Source: Nonlabens sp.
GTDB lineage: Bacteria > Bacteroidota > Bacteroidia > Flavobacteriales > Flavobacteriaceae
NCBI GenBank assembly: GCA_023301395.1
Contig: JALZUY010000101.1
Coordinates: forward strand, 1-19,462
Direction of reading: 5' to 3'
DNA length: 19,462 nt
In this document: positions 1-6,743 of the stretch, piece by piece
Position numbering within the stretch: the stretch's first letter is position 1
How the letters are laid out: each line of letters begins with the position of its first letter
Program-made: the position numbers and the translations under genes
Notes under the pieces: model-generated
What the model was told of the DNA's origin: nothing
What the model saw: the letters and a program-made list of their open reading frames with translations, nothing else
The model's database searches: none

Positions 1-83
1 TGTAAAGAAGAAAAAGGAGTAGTTTTAAGTCCTTAGTTTTTGAGTCCTCAGTCCTCAGTAAGCGTTTTAAACTTCTGAATTTC
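1..83. repeat. Left arm of an 83-bp perfect inverted repeat
   Basis: Bases 1-83 are the exact reverse complement of 236-318. Read on the plus strand, bases 2-22 spell Val-Lys-Lys-Lys-Lys-Glu-stop, the same C-terminus as the DUF4837 gene encoded on the minus strand from the right arm. The arm touches the window edge, so its true length is unknown. It contains short direct reiterations (AGTCCTCAGTCCTCAGT). Weaker inverted similarity continues inward (about 84-106 against 213-235). It could be an inverted duplication of the gene end, a dispersed intergenic repeat, or an assembly fold-back. Confidence 0.95.
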
Positions 84-133
84 CACACTTTATACGGAAT
101 CTGCTCTTTACCTAACCAAATATTTTAAAATTT

Positions 134-182
134 CCCATTAAAAAAGCCGTTTCAATAAAATTGAAACGGCTTTTTTAATGGG
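134..182 (-). terminator. Strong bidirectional rho-independent terminator
   Basis: A 22-bp perfect stem (134-155 with 161-182) closes a 5-base loop. The GC core GCCGTTTCAA is flanked by A6 on one side and T6 on the other, so it reads as an intrinsic terminator on both strands. On the minus strand it lies about 115 bases past the DUF4837 stop and would end the pgk operon. On the plus strand it could end whatever enters from the left. It sits near, but not exactly at, the centre of the 83-bp inverted repeat. Confidence 0.9.
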
Positions 183-235
183 ATGAGTTTAATTAAACTT
201 AATAATTCAACTAGCAGGTTACGGTATCAAGTGCC

Positions 236-318
236 GAAATTCAGAAGTTTAAAACGCTTACTGAGGACTGAGGACTCAAAAACTAAGGACTTAAAACTAC
301 TCCTTTTTCTTCTTTACA
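236..318. repeat. Right arm of the 83-bp perfect inverted repeat
   Basis: Exact reverse complement of 1-83. Bases 297-318 belong to the DUF4837 gene (last six codons plus stop and part of the preceding codon), so the repeat is partly coding. The rest (236-296) is the 3' flank of that gene. Confidence 0.95.
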
Positions 319-1277
319 AATTTCACACTTTTTAAAATAGATTCTAGTTCAAAAAGGTAATTACGTTGCTTTGCACTAGGTGCAAAAATGTAACCTTCAA
401 TAATCAACCAGTTGTCTTTCTCCTCATTATAAATAGCATAATTCAAGAATGGTCCAGACATGAACTGACCGCTCACTTCCCATAATCCTTTAGTTTCATA
501 AGCAAACTTACCATCGATTTGGCTTTCATTTACATAAGGTGAAAAAGCACGCTCCGTAATAAACTTGCCTTCATCAACAGGTACTTTAATAGAACCTACA
601 GAGTCTCTTACTTTAGTAATACTTGCAACCACATTTGAATCTTGAGGTATTAAATGACGAGCAACTTCATAGATCATCACATCCATAGTACCTTCTTTAA
701 TATTACGACGCAACCAGAAAAAGTCTTTATCCTCAGGTGCCGCATAGCGATATGCTCTAGGAGCGATTAATTCAATACCAAAACGCTCTTTAATTTGCTC
801 TACATTAAGAGCTATTTTTTTCATCATGCGTTGCTTTTCAATAATCTCTCCTTCATTAAAAAGGGTTTTTATTTGATCAGTATTTGCATTTATTTGTGTT
901 ATAATTCCGGTCGCATCTTCTCCACGTATCACGACGCCAGTCTGTGGATTTGCATACTTTCCTTTAGTTACCGTTACACCAGCTTTTTTATTTGATAATT
1001 CCACCTTAATATAATTCCGATTTTTCATCAACATTCCCTTGAAAGAGTCTGGCTGAATCTGATTTAAAGTAAATTGTGGCTCCTCACGCACTAATCCATC
1101 TACTGGAGCAGCGAGTACTTGACGTATCGTATCGCCCACTTCATTTTCCCACAAGTCATTATCAATTATTAAAAGAATATCATTCATTCTACCTGCACTA
1201 TCAGTTACTGTAACAGGTGCATCATTACAACTGGTAAGTGTTATAATGGCAATAAGAATATAAATTATGGATCTCAT
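297..1277 (-). CDS. DUF4837 family lipoprotein
   Basis: A 326-residue predicted lipoprotein. The N-terminus has two basic/polar residues, a hydrophobic stretch (about 4-15) and a lipobox Leu14-Thr15-Ser16-Cys17, so it should be lipidated on Cys17 and held in the inner or outer membrane facing the periplasm. The body, starting around 'GRMNDILLIIDNDLWENEVG', resembles the DUF4837 family found in Bacteroidota, whose function is unknown to me. The C-terminus is a lysine-rich tail (KFVKKKKE) whose codons lie in the 83-bp inverted repeat. It is the last gene of a probable operon: its start is 7 bases after the stop of the lytic transglycosylase gene, which in turn follows pgk. That context hints at an envelope role but does not prove one. 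Family call is from sequence recall. Confidence 0.85.
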   Translation of the reverse strand: MRSIIYILIAIITLTSCNDAPVTVTDSAGRMNDILLIIDNDLWENEVGDTIRQVLAAPVDGLVREEPQFTLNQIQPDSFKGMLMKNRNYIKVELSNKKAGVTVTKGKYANPQTGVVIRGEDATGIITQINANTDQIKTLFNEGEIIEKQRMMKKIALNVEQIKERFGIELIAPRAYRYAAPEDKDFFWLRRNIKEGTMDVMIYEVARHLIPQDSNVVASITKVRDSVGSIKVPVDEGKFITERAFSPYVNESQIDGKFAYETKGLWEVSGQFMSGPFLNYAIYNEEKDNWLIIEGYIFAPSAKQRNYLFELESILKSVKFVKKKKE

Positions 1278-1284
1278 AAGAAGA

Positions 1285-2865
1285 CTATTTAAGTTTTAAA
1301 GTGGTTCCTGGCTGTAAATCATCTGTTTTACCAGAATTTAATTTTCTTATTTGAGCAATAGTTATGCCATAGGTGTTTGCTATTTTCCATAGGCTATCAC
1401 CACTTTTTACTTTATAAGAGTTAGGTGTTGCTTTAGTACTGGAAGAAGAGCTCGTTATAGGTTTTCTAGGGTGAATGTATAATCGCTGTCCTATCTTCAA
1501 ATTATTACCTCTCAAACTGTTCCAGCGTTTGAGTTGACTTACTCTCACACCATATTTATTTGCTATTTTACCTAGGTAATCACCGTTTTTCACACGATAA
1601 ACCACTCTAGACTCTGCTTTAACGAGTTCTGGTAAAGGTTTCTCTTTTTTATCAAATTCCGTTTTCGCAAAAGCGTATACCGCATCCTCATTACTCACAA
1701 ATTTACTCGCTGCTCTTACCGGCAATCTCAAGTAATAATTACGGCCAGAAACCGATGGAATAATATCCAGTTTATAACTAGGGTTATGAAACTGTATGGT
1801 CTCAATATCTTCGTCTGTATACTGCGCTACGTGTTCTAGCGATATCATATTTTTAACATGAATCGTGTCTGTAGCGATTGTTTTATAAGCCGTTTGTTGT
1901 GGTTGGAAACCGTGCTCACTCGCATAAGTATATAAGTAAACCATTGCTTGAAAAGCAGGAACATAACCTGCAGTTTCACGTGGTAAATAAGGTCTTAAAT
2001 TCCAGTAATTTTTATATCCACCACTACGACGTATGGCTTTATTTACATTTCCTGGACCAGAATTATAGGCCGCAAGTGCTAGGTCCCAATCTCCATATAT
2101 ATTATATAAACTTCTTAAAAACTTACATGCGGCCTCAGTAGATTTAATAGGATCCATGCGTTCATCCACATAAGAATTCACTTCAAGGTCAAAATCACGT
2201 CCTGTAGCAAACATAAATTGCCATAATCCAGTAGCGCCTACACGACTCTTTGCTCTTGGGTCGAGCGCACTTTCTACAACAGCTAAGTATTTCATTTCTA
2301 ATGGAATGTCATACTTATCTAGCGTTGCCTCAAACAATGGGAAATAGTAATCGCTCAAAGTCATTAATCGTTCCATATAAACACGCTGGTAACTCAGTTT
2401 TTTATTAATCAACTGCTCCAGTACTGGATTATAATCGATTTGAAAAGGCGTGCTTTCATTGATACGTTTCAAACGAGCCTTGAGCGTATCAGTAGGTAAT
2501 GATTTCATTACAGCATCGCTGTAATCCATTTGTATAACTTCATCATACATGTAATCGTACATGTCGTTATTATAGAGTTCTTGTAGTAACTTCTCATCAA
2601 ATGTGTCTACCTCTGGAAATTCATTTACACCAGCATCTATAACAGCCTGTACAGGAATAATTACTGCAGTTGTTGAATCTACAACCGTTTCAAGTACTGG
2701 TTTTATGGAGTCTTTTTTAACAGCAGGAATAACTAGATTCTCTTGTTGTTTTTTAAACTCCTCATAAGTTATAATTCTTCCCTTTGTAACTACGGTGTCT
2801 TTCTCAACTTGAGCTGCAAGTGAAAGAAAAAGAAAGGAAAAAAGAGAAAGGATGATGTATTTCAT
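1285..2865 (-). CDS. LysM-domain membrane-bound lytic transglycosylase (MltD-like)
   Basis: A 526-residue exported murein hydrolase expected to cleave the MurNAc-GlcNAc bond of peptidoglycan with formation of 1,6-anhydroMurNAc. A signal peptide is visible (residues 1-19, ending LAAQ). Residues about 20-150 are a variable linker. The Slt (GH23-type) domain spans about 170-310, with the catalytic glutamate expected at Glu198 in AVVESALDP, then GATGLWQFM (210-218) and AYNSGPGNV (266-274). Two LysM peptidoglycan-binding modules follow, at about 422-465 and 484-526, separated by a Ser/Thr linker. This is the domain order of MltD. Residues 398-401 (AFAK) are encoded by a copy of the recurring palindrome. 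The gene begins 14 bases after pgk and ends 7 bases before the DUF4837 gene. Confidence 0.92.
   Translation of the reverse strand: MKYIILSLFSFLFLSLAAQVEKDTVVTKGRIITYEEFKKQQENLVIPAVKKDSIKPVLETVVDSTTAVIIPVQAVIDAGVNEFPEVDTFDEKLLQELYNNDMYDYMYDEVIQMDYSDAVMKSLPTDTLKARLKRINESTPFQIDYNPVLEQLINKKLSYQRVYMERLMTLSDYYFPLFEATLDKYDIPLEMKYLAVVESALDPRAKSRVGATGLWQFMFATGRDFDLEVNSYVDERMDPIKSTEAACKFLRSLYNIYGDWDLALAAYNSGPGNVNKAIRRSGGYKNYWNLRPYLPRETAGYVPAFQAMVYLYTYASEHGFQPQQTAYKTIATDTIHVKNMISLEHVAQYTDEDIETIQFHNPSYKLDIIPSVSGRNYYLRLPVRAASKFVSNEDAVYAFAKTEFDKKEKPLPELVKAESRVVYRVKNGDYLGKIANKYGVRVSQLKRWNSLRGNNLKIGQRLYIHPRKPITSSSSSTKATPNSYKVKSGDSLWKIANTYGITIAQIRKLNSGKTDDLQPGTTLKLK
1661..1674. repeat. Degenerate copy of the GCTTTCGCGAAAGC palindrome
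   Basis: Minus-strand reading GCTTTTGCGAAAAC, in the transglycosylase gene, encoding Ala398-Phe-Ala-Lys-Thr. It is the most diverged of the five copies; one base change would restore GCTTTTGCGAAAGC. Confidence 0.6.
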
Positions 2866-2879
2866 ATATAACTTGATAA

Positions 2880-4064
2880 TTAATCTAATATCGCAGCAAT
2901 CCCAGGAAGTGTTTTCCCTTCCAGCATTTCCAGCATGGCTCCACCACCTGTAGAAACATAACTTACCTGATCTTCAAAGCCAAATTGCTTTACCGCTGCT
3001 ACAGAGTCGCCGCCACCTACTAACGAGAATGCGCCTGCTGCTGTTGCCTGAGCAACTGACTTTCCTAAAGAAATAGTTCCGTTTGCAAATGGTTCCATCT
3101 CAAAAACACCTGCTGGACCATTCCATAAAATAGTTTTGGCTTGCATTAAAACGGTATGAAATTGTGATATAGATTTTTCTCCTATGTCTAATCCCATCCA
3201 ACCGTTAGGAATCTCATTTATAGGTGAAATATCTTTAGTTGCGTGCTCAGAAAAAGCATCGGCAGTAACGGAATCTACTGGTAAATGAATTTTTGTGTTG
3301 TGGGCTTTGGCCTTTTTAAGAATTTCTAGTGCCAGTTCCATTTTATCATCTTCACATAGTGAATCTCCTATCTGTCCTCCTTGTGCTTTTATAAAAGTAT
3401 AAGCCATTCCACCAGCGAGAATTAAATCATCTACTTTTTCTAGAATGTTTTCAATTACCGTGATTTTTGAAGATACTTTTGCACCACCTAAAATGGCTAC
3501 AACTGGAGCATCTGGAGTTTCCAGCACTTTATTCAAACTCTCAATCTCACGAGTCATTAAATGACCGAAACATTTTTTCTCAAAATATTGAGCTATCACA
3601 GCTGTTGATGCATGTGCTCTATGAGCAGTTCCAAAGGCATCATTTACATAGACGTCTGCTAGTTGAGATAACGCTTTCGCGAAAGCAGGATCACCAGCAG
3701 TCTCTTCACTGTAAAATCTTAAGTTTTCTAATAACAATATTTCACAAGGTTGGAGATTTGCAGCAGCTTGCTCTGCTGTTTCACCAATGCAATCATTAAC
3801 AAATTTAATTTGTACTCCTAAAATATCAGTAGCAGCAGCGACAATATGTTTTAAAGAAAACTCTTCTTGTTTCCCTTTGGGACGACCTAAATGTGACATT
3901 AAAATCACAGATCCTTCATCTTCAAGAATTTTTATGATCGTATCCTTTGCAGCATGAATACGTGTAGTATCCGTCACTTCAAAATTATCATTAAGAGGTA
4001 CGTTAAAATCGACTCTTATAAGGGCTTTTTTATCTTTAAAATGGATATCGTTGATCGTCTTCAT
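2880..4064 (-). CDS. pgk: Phosphoglycerate kinase
   Basis: A 394-residue cytoplasmic glycolytic enzyme that interconverts 1,3-bisphosphoglycerate + ADP and 3-phosphoglycerate + ATP. Full family length with all hallmarks: RVDFNVPL (17-24), SHLGRPKG (57-64), VNDAFGTAHRAHAST (about 139-153) for substrate binding, GGAKVSSKI in the hinge region, and the nucleotide-side GGGDSVAA (350-357) and STGGGAMLE (371-379). Residues 127-131 (AFAKA) are encoded by a perfect 14-bp copy of the recurring palindrome; the protein length there matches the family, so this is not an insertion. It is the first gene of the operon pgk, transglycosylase, DUF4837. A -7 element TATATTTG lies 23 bases upstream of the ATG, divergent from holB. 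Confidence 0.98.
   Translation of the reverse strand: MKTINDIHFKDKKALIRVDFNVPLNDNFEVTDTTRIHAAKDTIIKILEDEGSVILMSHLGRPKGKQEEFSLKHIVAAATDILGVQIKFVNDCIGETAEQAAANLQPCEILLLENLRFYSEETAGDPAFAKALSQLADVYVNDAFGTAHRAHASTAVIAQYFEKKCFGHLMTREIESLNKVLETPDAPVVAILGGAKVSSKITVIENILEKVDDLILAGGMAYTFIKAQGGQIGDSLCEDDKMELALEILKKAKAHNTKIHLPVDSVTADAFSEHATKDISPINEIPNGWMGLDIGEKSISQFHTVLMQAKTILWNGPAGVFEMEPFANGTISLGKSVAQATAAGAFSLVGGGDSVAAVKQFGFEDQVSYVSTGGGAMLEMLEGKTLPGIAAILD
3673..3686. repeat. GCTTTCGCGAAAGC palindrome inside pgk
   Basis: Perfect 14-bp palindrome. Read in the pgk frame it gives GCT TTC GCG AAA GC, Ala127-Phe-Ala-Lys-Ala. One of five related copies in the window. Confidence 0.85.
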
Positions 4065-4086
4065 AGTAAAATATTGTGAATAGCGA

Positions 4087-4094
4087 CAAATATA
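4087..4094 (-). promoter_or_regulatory. -7 element for the pgk operon
   Basis: Minus-strand TATATTTG matches the Bacteroidetes sigma-ABfr -7 consensus TAnnTTTG. It predicts a short leader of about 15 bases before the pgk ATG. No convincing -33 TTG is visible at the usual spacing. Confidence 0.6.
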
Positions 4095-4126
4095 GCGGTT
4101 ATGATAGAACCTCGAGCCTATACTTT

Positions 4127-4134
4127 TATATTTG
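4127..4134 (+). promoter_or_regulatory. -7 element for holB, probably leaderless
   Basis: TATATTTG matches TAnnTTTG and ends only 4 bases before the ATG at 4139. Transcription would begin at or next to the start codon, so the mRNA is predicted to be leaderless or nearly so. This supports 4139 as the start against the upstream ATG at 4076, which would lie before the promoter. No clear -33 TTG. Confidence 0.55.
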
Positions 4135-4138
4135 CAGG

Positions 4139-5269
4139 ATGCGGTATCAAGATATCATAGGTCTGAAACATTTAAAAAATCACTTGCAAACTACTGTAAG
4201 TAGCGGTAGAATTGCTCATGCTCAATTACTTGTAGGTCCTACTGGTAGTGGAGTCTTGCCGCTAGCACTAGCTTATGCACGAGAAATTTTATGTAAAGAT
4301 GCTGGTGATCGCTGCGATTCTCAAATAGATCAAGTAGCCCATCCCGATTTACATTTTGCTTATCCTGTAGCAAATAATGCCCGTATTACTGCCAAAGCTA
4401 TTTCTGATAATTACATAGCAGAATGGCGAGAATTTTTAAAGACACAACCTTATGGTGGTCTCGCAGACTGGTATCAAGCTATAGAAATAGAGAAAAAACA
4501 AAGTAAAATAGGTGTTGATGAGGCTAAGAAAATAGTTTCTAAATTAAGTTTAAAATCTTATGAAGGTGGTTATAAGGTTTTAATTATTTGGGGTGCTGAT
4601 AAATTGAATACCGAAGCGTCAAATAAACTCCTTAAACTTATTGAGGAGCCACCAGCAAAAACAGTATTTCTGCTTATTGCCGAAGATGAAGATCAAATAA
4701 TCAATACCATAAAATCTAGGTGCCAGTTATTACATGTTCCTAAATTATCTAGTGAGGCAATTGCTCAAGGTCTTGTGAAAAGACAACACCTAGAACCTAC
4801 ACGAGCGCAAAAAATAGCAAGACAATCAAACGGTGATTACAATAAAGCCATTCAATCCATTAATAACGAATCTGAAGATATAGATTTTGAAAAATGGTTT
4901 ATCACATGGGTACGAACAGCGTTTGCTGCGCGAGGTCGCAAAAGTGCTATCAATGATTTAATATCCTGGGCAGAAATGATTGCTGGGAAAAATCGTGAAA
5001 CACAAAAACGATTTTTATCTTACTGCCTTGAATATTTTAGACAGGCTATGTTGCTCAATTATAAGGCAAATAGCGCCGTTTATCTATCGCCACAAATGGA
5101 GGATTTTAAATTAGAGAAGTTTGCGCCGTTTATAGATGGCCATCGTATAGAAGCTATAAGTGATGAGATCGAAAAAGCTATTTATCATATTGAACGTAAT
5201 GGAAATGGTAAAGTGATATTAACTGATCTCGCTATAGGACTTACTCGATTAATACATAAACCAGCGTAA
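4139..5269 (+). CDS. holB: DNA polymerase III subunit delta' (clamp-loader)
   Basis: A 376-residue AAA+ family clamp-loader subunit expected to act with gamma/tau and delta in loading the sliding clamp. The N-terminus MRYQDIIGLKHLKNHL and RIAHAQLLVGPTGSG are typical of delta' and gamma. The P-loop position (33-39, GPTGSGV) lacks the Lys-Thr/Ser needed to bind ATP, as expected for delta'. The zinc-binding cysteine set is reduced to two cysteines (ILCKDAGDRCD). Later motifs are NTEASNKLLKLIEEPP (the conserved EEPP turn) and TIKSRCQLL (the SRC motif). An in-frame ATG at 4076 would add 21 residues, but it lies upstream of the likely -7 element, and family homology starts at MRYQDIIG; I chose 4139. 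Divergent from pgk across 74 bases. Confidence 0.9.
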   Translation: MRYQDIIGLKHLKNHLQTTVSSGRIAHAQLLVGPTGSGVLPLALAYAREILCKDAGDRCDSQIDQVAHPDLHFAYPVANNARITAKAISDNYIAEWREFLKTQPYGGLADWYQAIEIEKKQSKIGVDEAKKIVSKLSLKSYEGGYKVLIIWGADKLNTEASNKLLKLIEEPPAKTVFLLIAEDEDQIINTIKSRCQLLHVPKLSSEAIAQGLVKRQHLEPTRAQKIARQSNGDYNKAIQSINNESEDIDFEKWFITWVRTAFAARGRKSAINDLISWAEMIAGKNRETQKRFLSYCLEYFRQAMLLNYKANSAVYLSPQMEDFKLEKFAPFIDGHRIEAISDEIEKAIYHIERNGNGKVILTDLAIGLTRLIHKPA

Positions 5270-5361
5270 TATCCGATTAACTACAGCTAAATAACTGAAA
5301 ATTAAGGTTTGATAGAGAAAAGGTTTTAATTTCACCTTTTCCCCATAGAAAAAATTAACAA

Positions 5362-5754
5362 GTGATTGAATATTCCGGTCCCATTCTTATTCTTCTTTTT
5401 ATTTTGTTGTCAGTCCTAATTTCGGCATATGAAAAATTATTTGTTTGGAATAAGACGCTTGAAGAATACATAAAAATGTATAACACTCATCTCCCAAAAT
5501 TTATGGTTAGATTATCTCTAATTGTAGTTTTAGGTCTAGAAATTATCATCACTTCTTTTTTAACCTTAGGTATTTACGATATCATAACTGAGCAAGATAT
5601 TGCGCTAGGAGAGTTAGGTTTAATTATAGCTGGAGTACTGTTCCTAATTTTACTTGTAGGGTTAAGAATTTTACAAGATTATCGAGGAGCTGGAAGAACC
5701 GCAGTTTACTTTCTTCTATGTATTTTTGGGCTTTTCTGGATACAATCAATTTAA
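5362..5754 (+). CDS. Small four-helix integral membrane protein, possibly DoxX-like
   Basis: A 130-residue membrane protein with four predicted transmembrane segments (about 5-24, 47-71, 82-102 and 112-128). The layout, with SAYEKLFVWNKTLEEY after helix 1 and a basic loop LQDYRGAGR before helix 4, resembles small DoxX-like proteins of Bacteroidota, but no diagnostic residue settles this. The start is GTG at 5362: an in-frame stop lies at 5356-5358 and the next in-frame ATG (codon 39) would delete helix 1. It follows holB by 92 bases; an 8-bp stem (5317-5324 with 5334-5341) in that gap has no U-tract and is not a convincing terminator, so cotranscription with holB is possible. Function not established. 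Confidence 0.65.
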   Translation: MIEYSGPILILLFILLSVLISAYEKLFVWNKTLEEYIKMYNTHLPKFMVRLSLIVVLGLEIIITSFLTLGIYDIITEQDIALGELGLIIAGVLFLILLVGLRILQDYRGAGRTAVYFLLCIFGLFWIQSI

Positions 5755-5881
5755 TTTATACCCATACAATCTATAATCAATATAATTTATTGAAATTAAA
5801 CTTATTTGCTGCACTCTAACATAGATTTACTTAAAGCTGTACATTAGACTGCTTGAAATAAGAAAGGTTTATTAAAACGTT

Positions 5882-6727
5882 TTATTTGCGCTTTTTAAGG
5901 ACATAAACAAGTGAAGATGGTTCTTTAGAGAACAATGCAGCAAAATTTGAGATTAATCCTATACAAATCCCATAAATAAACGGAACTTTCCTTTTTTGAT
6001 ATCTAGCTGATAAAATGGAAACATACAAACTATCAAACCACATAGGTTTAGTTGATATTAGTTTAAATTTATTTTGAAAGACATTTCCTACTGCTAATTT
6101 ATTAAAATGAAAAAGGTGTCGTGGCACATCGTAACCAGCCCAGTACGATTTAAACCATTTTGCATCAAACGAATTATAGTTGGGTAATGCTAAAATCAAA
6201 TAACCATCTTCTTGTAACCAGTTATATATAAGATCAATTTGCTTTTTATAATCTGGAACATGTTCCAAAACATGATACATGCTTATAACTTTAATACTAT
6301 TGGGTAATATAGAATCAGTTTGATCTAATAATTCTATTCCTTTCCTCGCCGCAAATAGGCGGGCTTTTTTACTAGGCTCATATCCAATCGCATCATAACC
6401 CGATTTTTTTAAAACACCAACAACATCTCCTACTCCAGCTCCTATATCTAGTATCTTTCCATCAACAGCATATTTACCGATCAAAGATTTTTTACTTCTA
6501 AGGTTCCAGATTTTTGCAAACTGATAACACTTTGCAAAGAATGAATCTTGGGAATCGTCGTGCGATAAGTAATCTTCACTTTCGTAATAAGACTCTATAT
6601 TCTCCGGTTGAGGAACTGTCTTTAACACTCCAGCAGATTCATCTCTGTACAAATCAAAATTCTCTTGAGTAAGGAAGTGATCCTGTACAGATAAAAAATG
6701 CTTAAAAATTGGTGAGTTATCTTTCAT
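5882..6727 (-). CDS. Class I SAM-dependent methyltransferase
   Basis: A 281-residue Rossmann-fold methyltransferase. Motif I is ILDIGAGVGD (92-101), the SAM ribose acidic residue is in IGYEPSKKA (about 113-121), and SMYHVLEHVPDY (about 150-161) matches the post-I/IV region of the Methyltransf_11/23 type. The substrate is unknown. Related bacterial proteins, as I recall them, often start with a four-cysteine zinc ribbon; here the equivalent stretch (residues about 5-42) has no cysteine pairs, although the following PQPENIESYYESEDYLSHDDS is retained. The C-terminus is basic. It is the last gene of the DUF4175-ybeY-mnmG operon, starting 14 bases after mnmG; those bases form a parS-like site. No terminator is evident after it in the 127-bp gap to the convergent gene. 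Confidence 0.85.
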   Translation of the reverse strand: MKDNSPIFKHFLSVQDHFLTQENFDLYRDESAGVLKTVPQPENIESYYESEDYLSHDDSQDSFFAKCYQFAKIWNLRSKKSLIGKYAVDGKILDIGAGVGDVVGVLKKSGYDAIGYEPSKKARLFAARKGIELLDQTDSILPNSIKVISMYHVLEHVPDYKKQIDLIYNWLQEDGYLILALPNYNSFDAKWFKSYWAGYDVPRHLFHFNKLAVGNVFQNKFKLISTKPMWFDSLYVSILSARYQKRKVPFIYGICIGLISNFAALFSKEPSSLVYVLKKRK

Positions 6728-6743
6728 TGTTTCACGTGAAACT
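6728..6743. other. parS-like centromere site between mnmG and the methyltransferase gene
   Basis: TGTTTCACGTGAAACT matches 15 of 16 positions of the widely conserved ParB-binding parS sequence (TGTTTCACGTGAAACA), with the full 14-bp palindrome GTTTCACGTGAAAC intact. It fills the gap between the methyltransferase start codon and the mnmG stop codon, overlapping the stop by two bases. It lies 1.9 kb from the perfect copy at 8620-8635. ParB binding here is inferred. Confidence 0.8.

Noticed and set aside
3467..3799. 110-codon plus-strand frame inside pgk
   Set aside because: Antisense shadow of a strongly conserved gene; the His/Leu-rich product has no recognisable features.
4076..4138. Upstream in-frame ATG extending HolB by 21 residues
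   Set aside because: It lies upstream of the -7 element at 4127-4134, and family similarity begins at the ATG at 4139.
5317..5341. Hairpin downstream of holB
   Set aside because: Its 8-bp AT-biased stem has no U-tract on either strand, so I do not call it a terminator.
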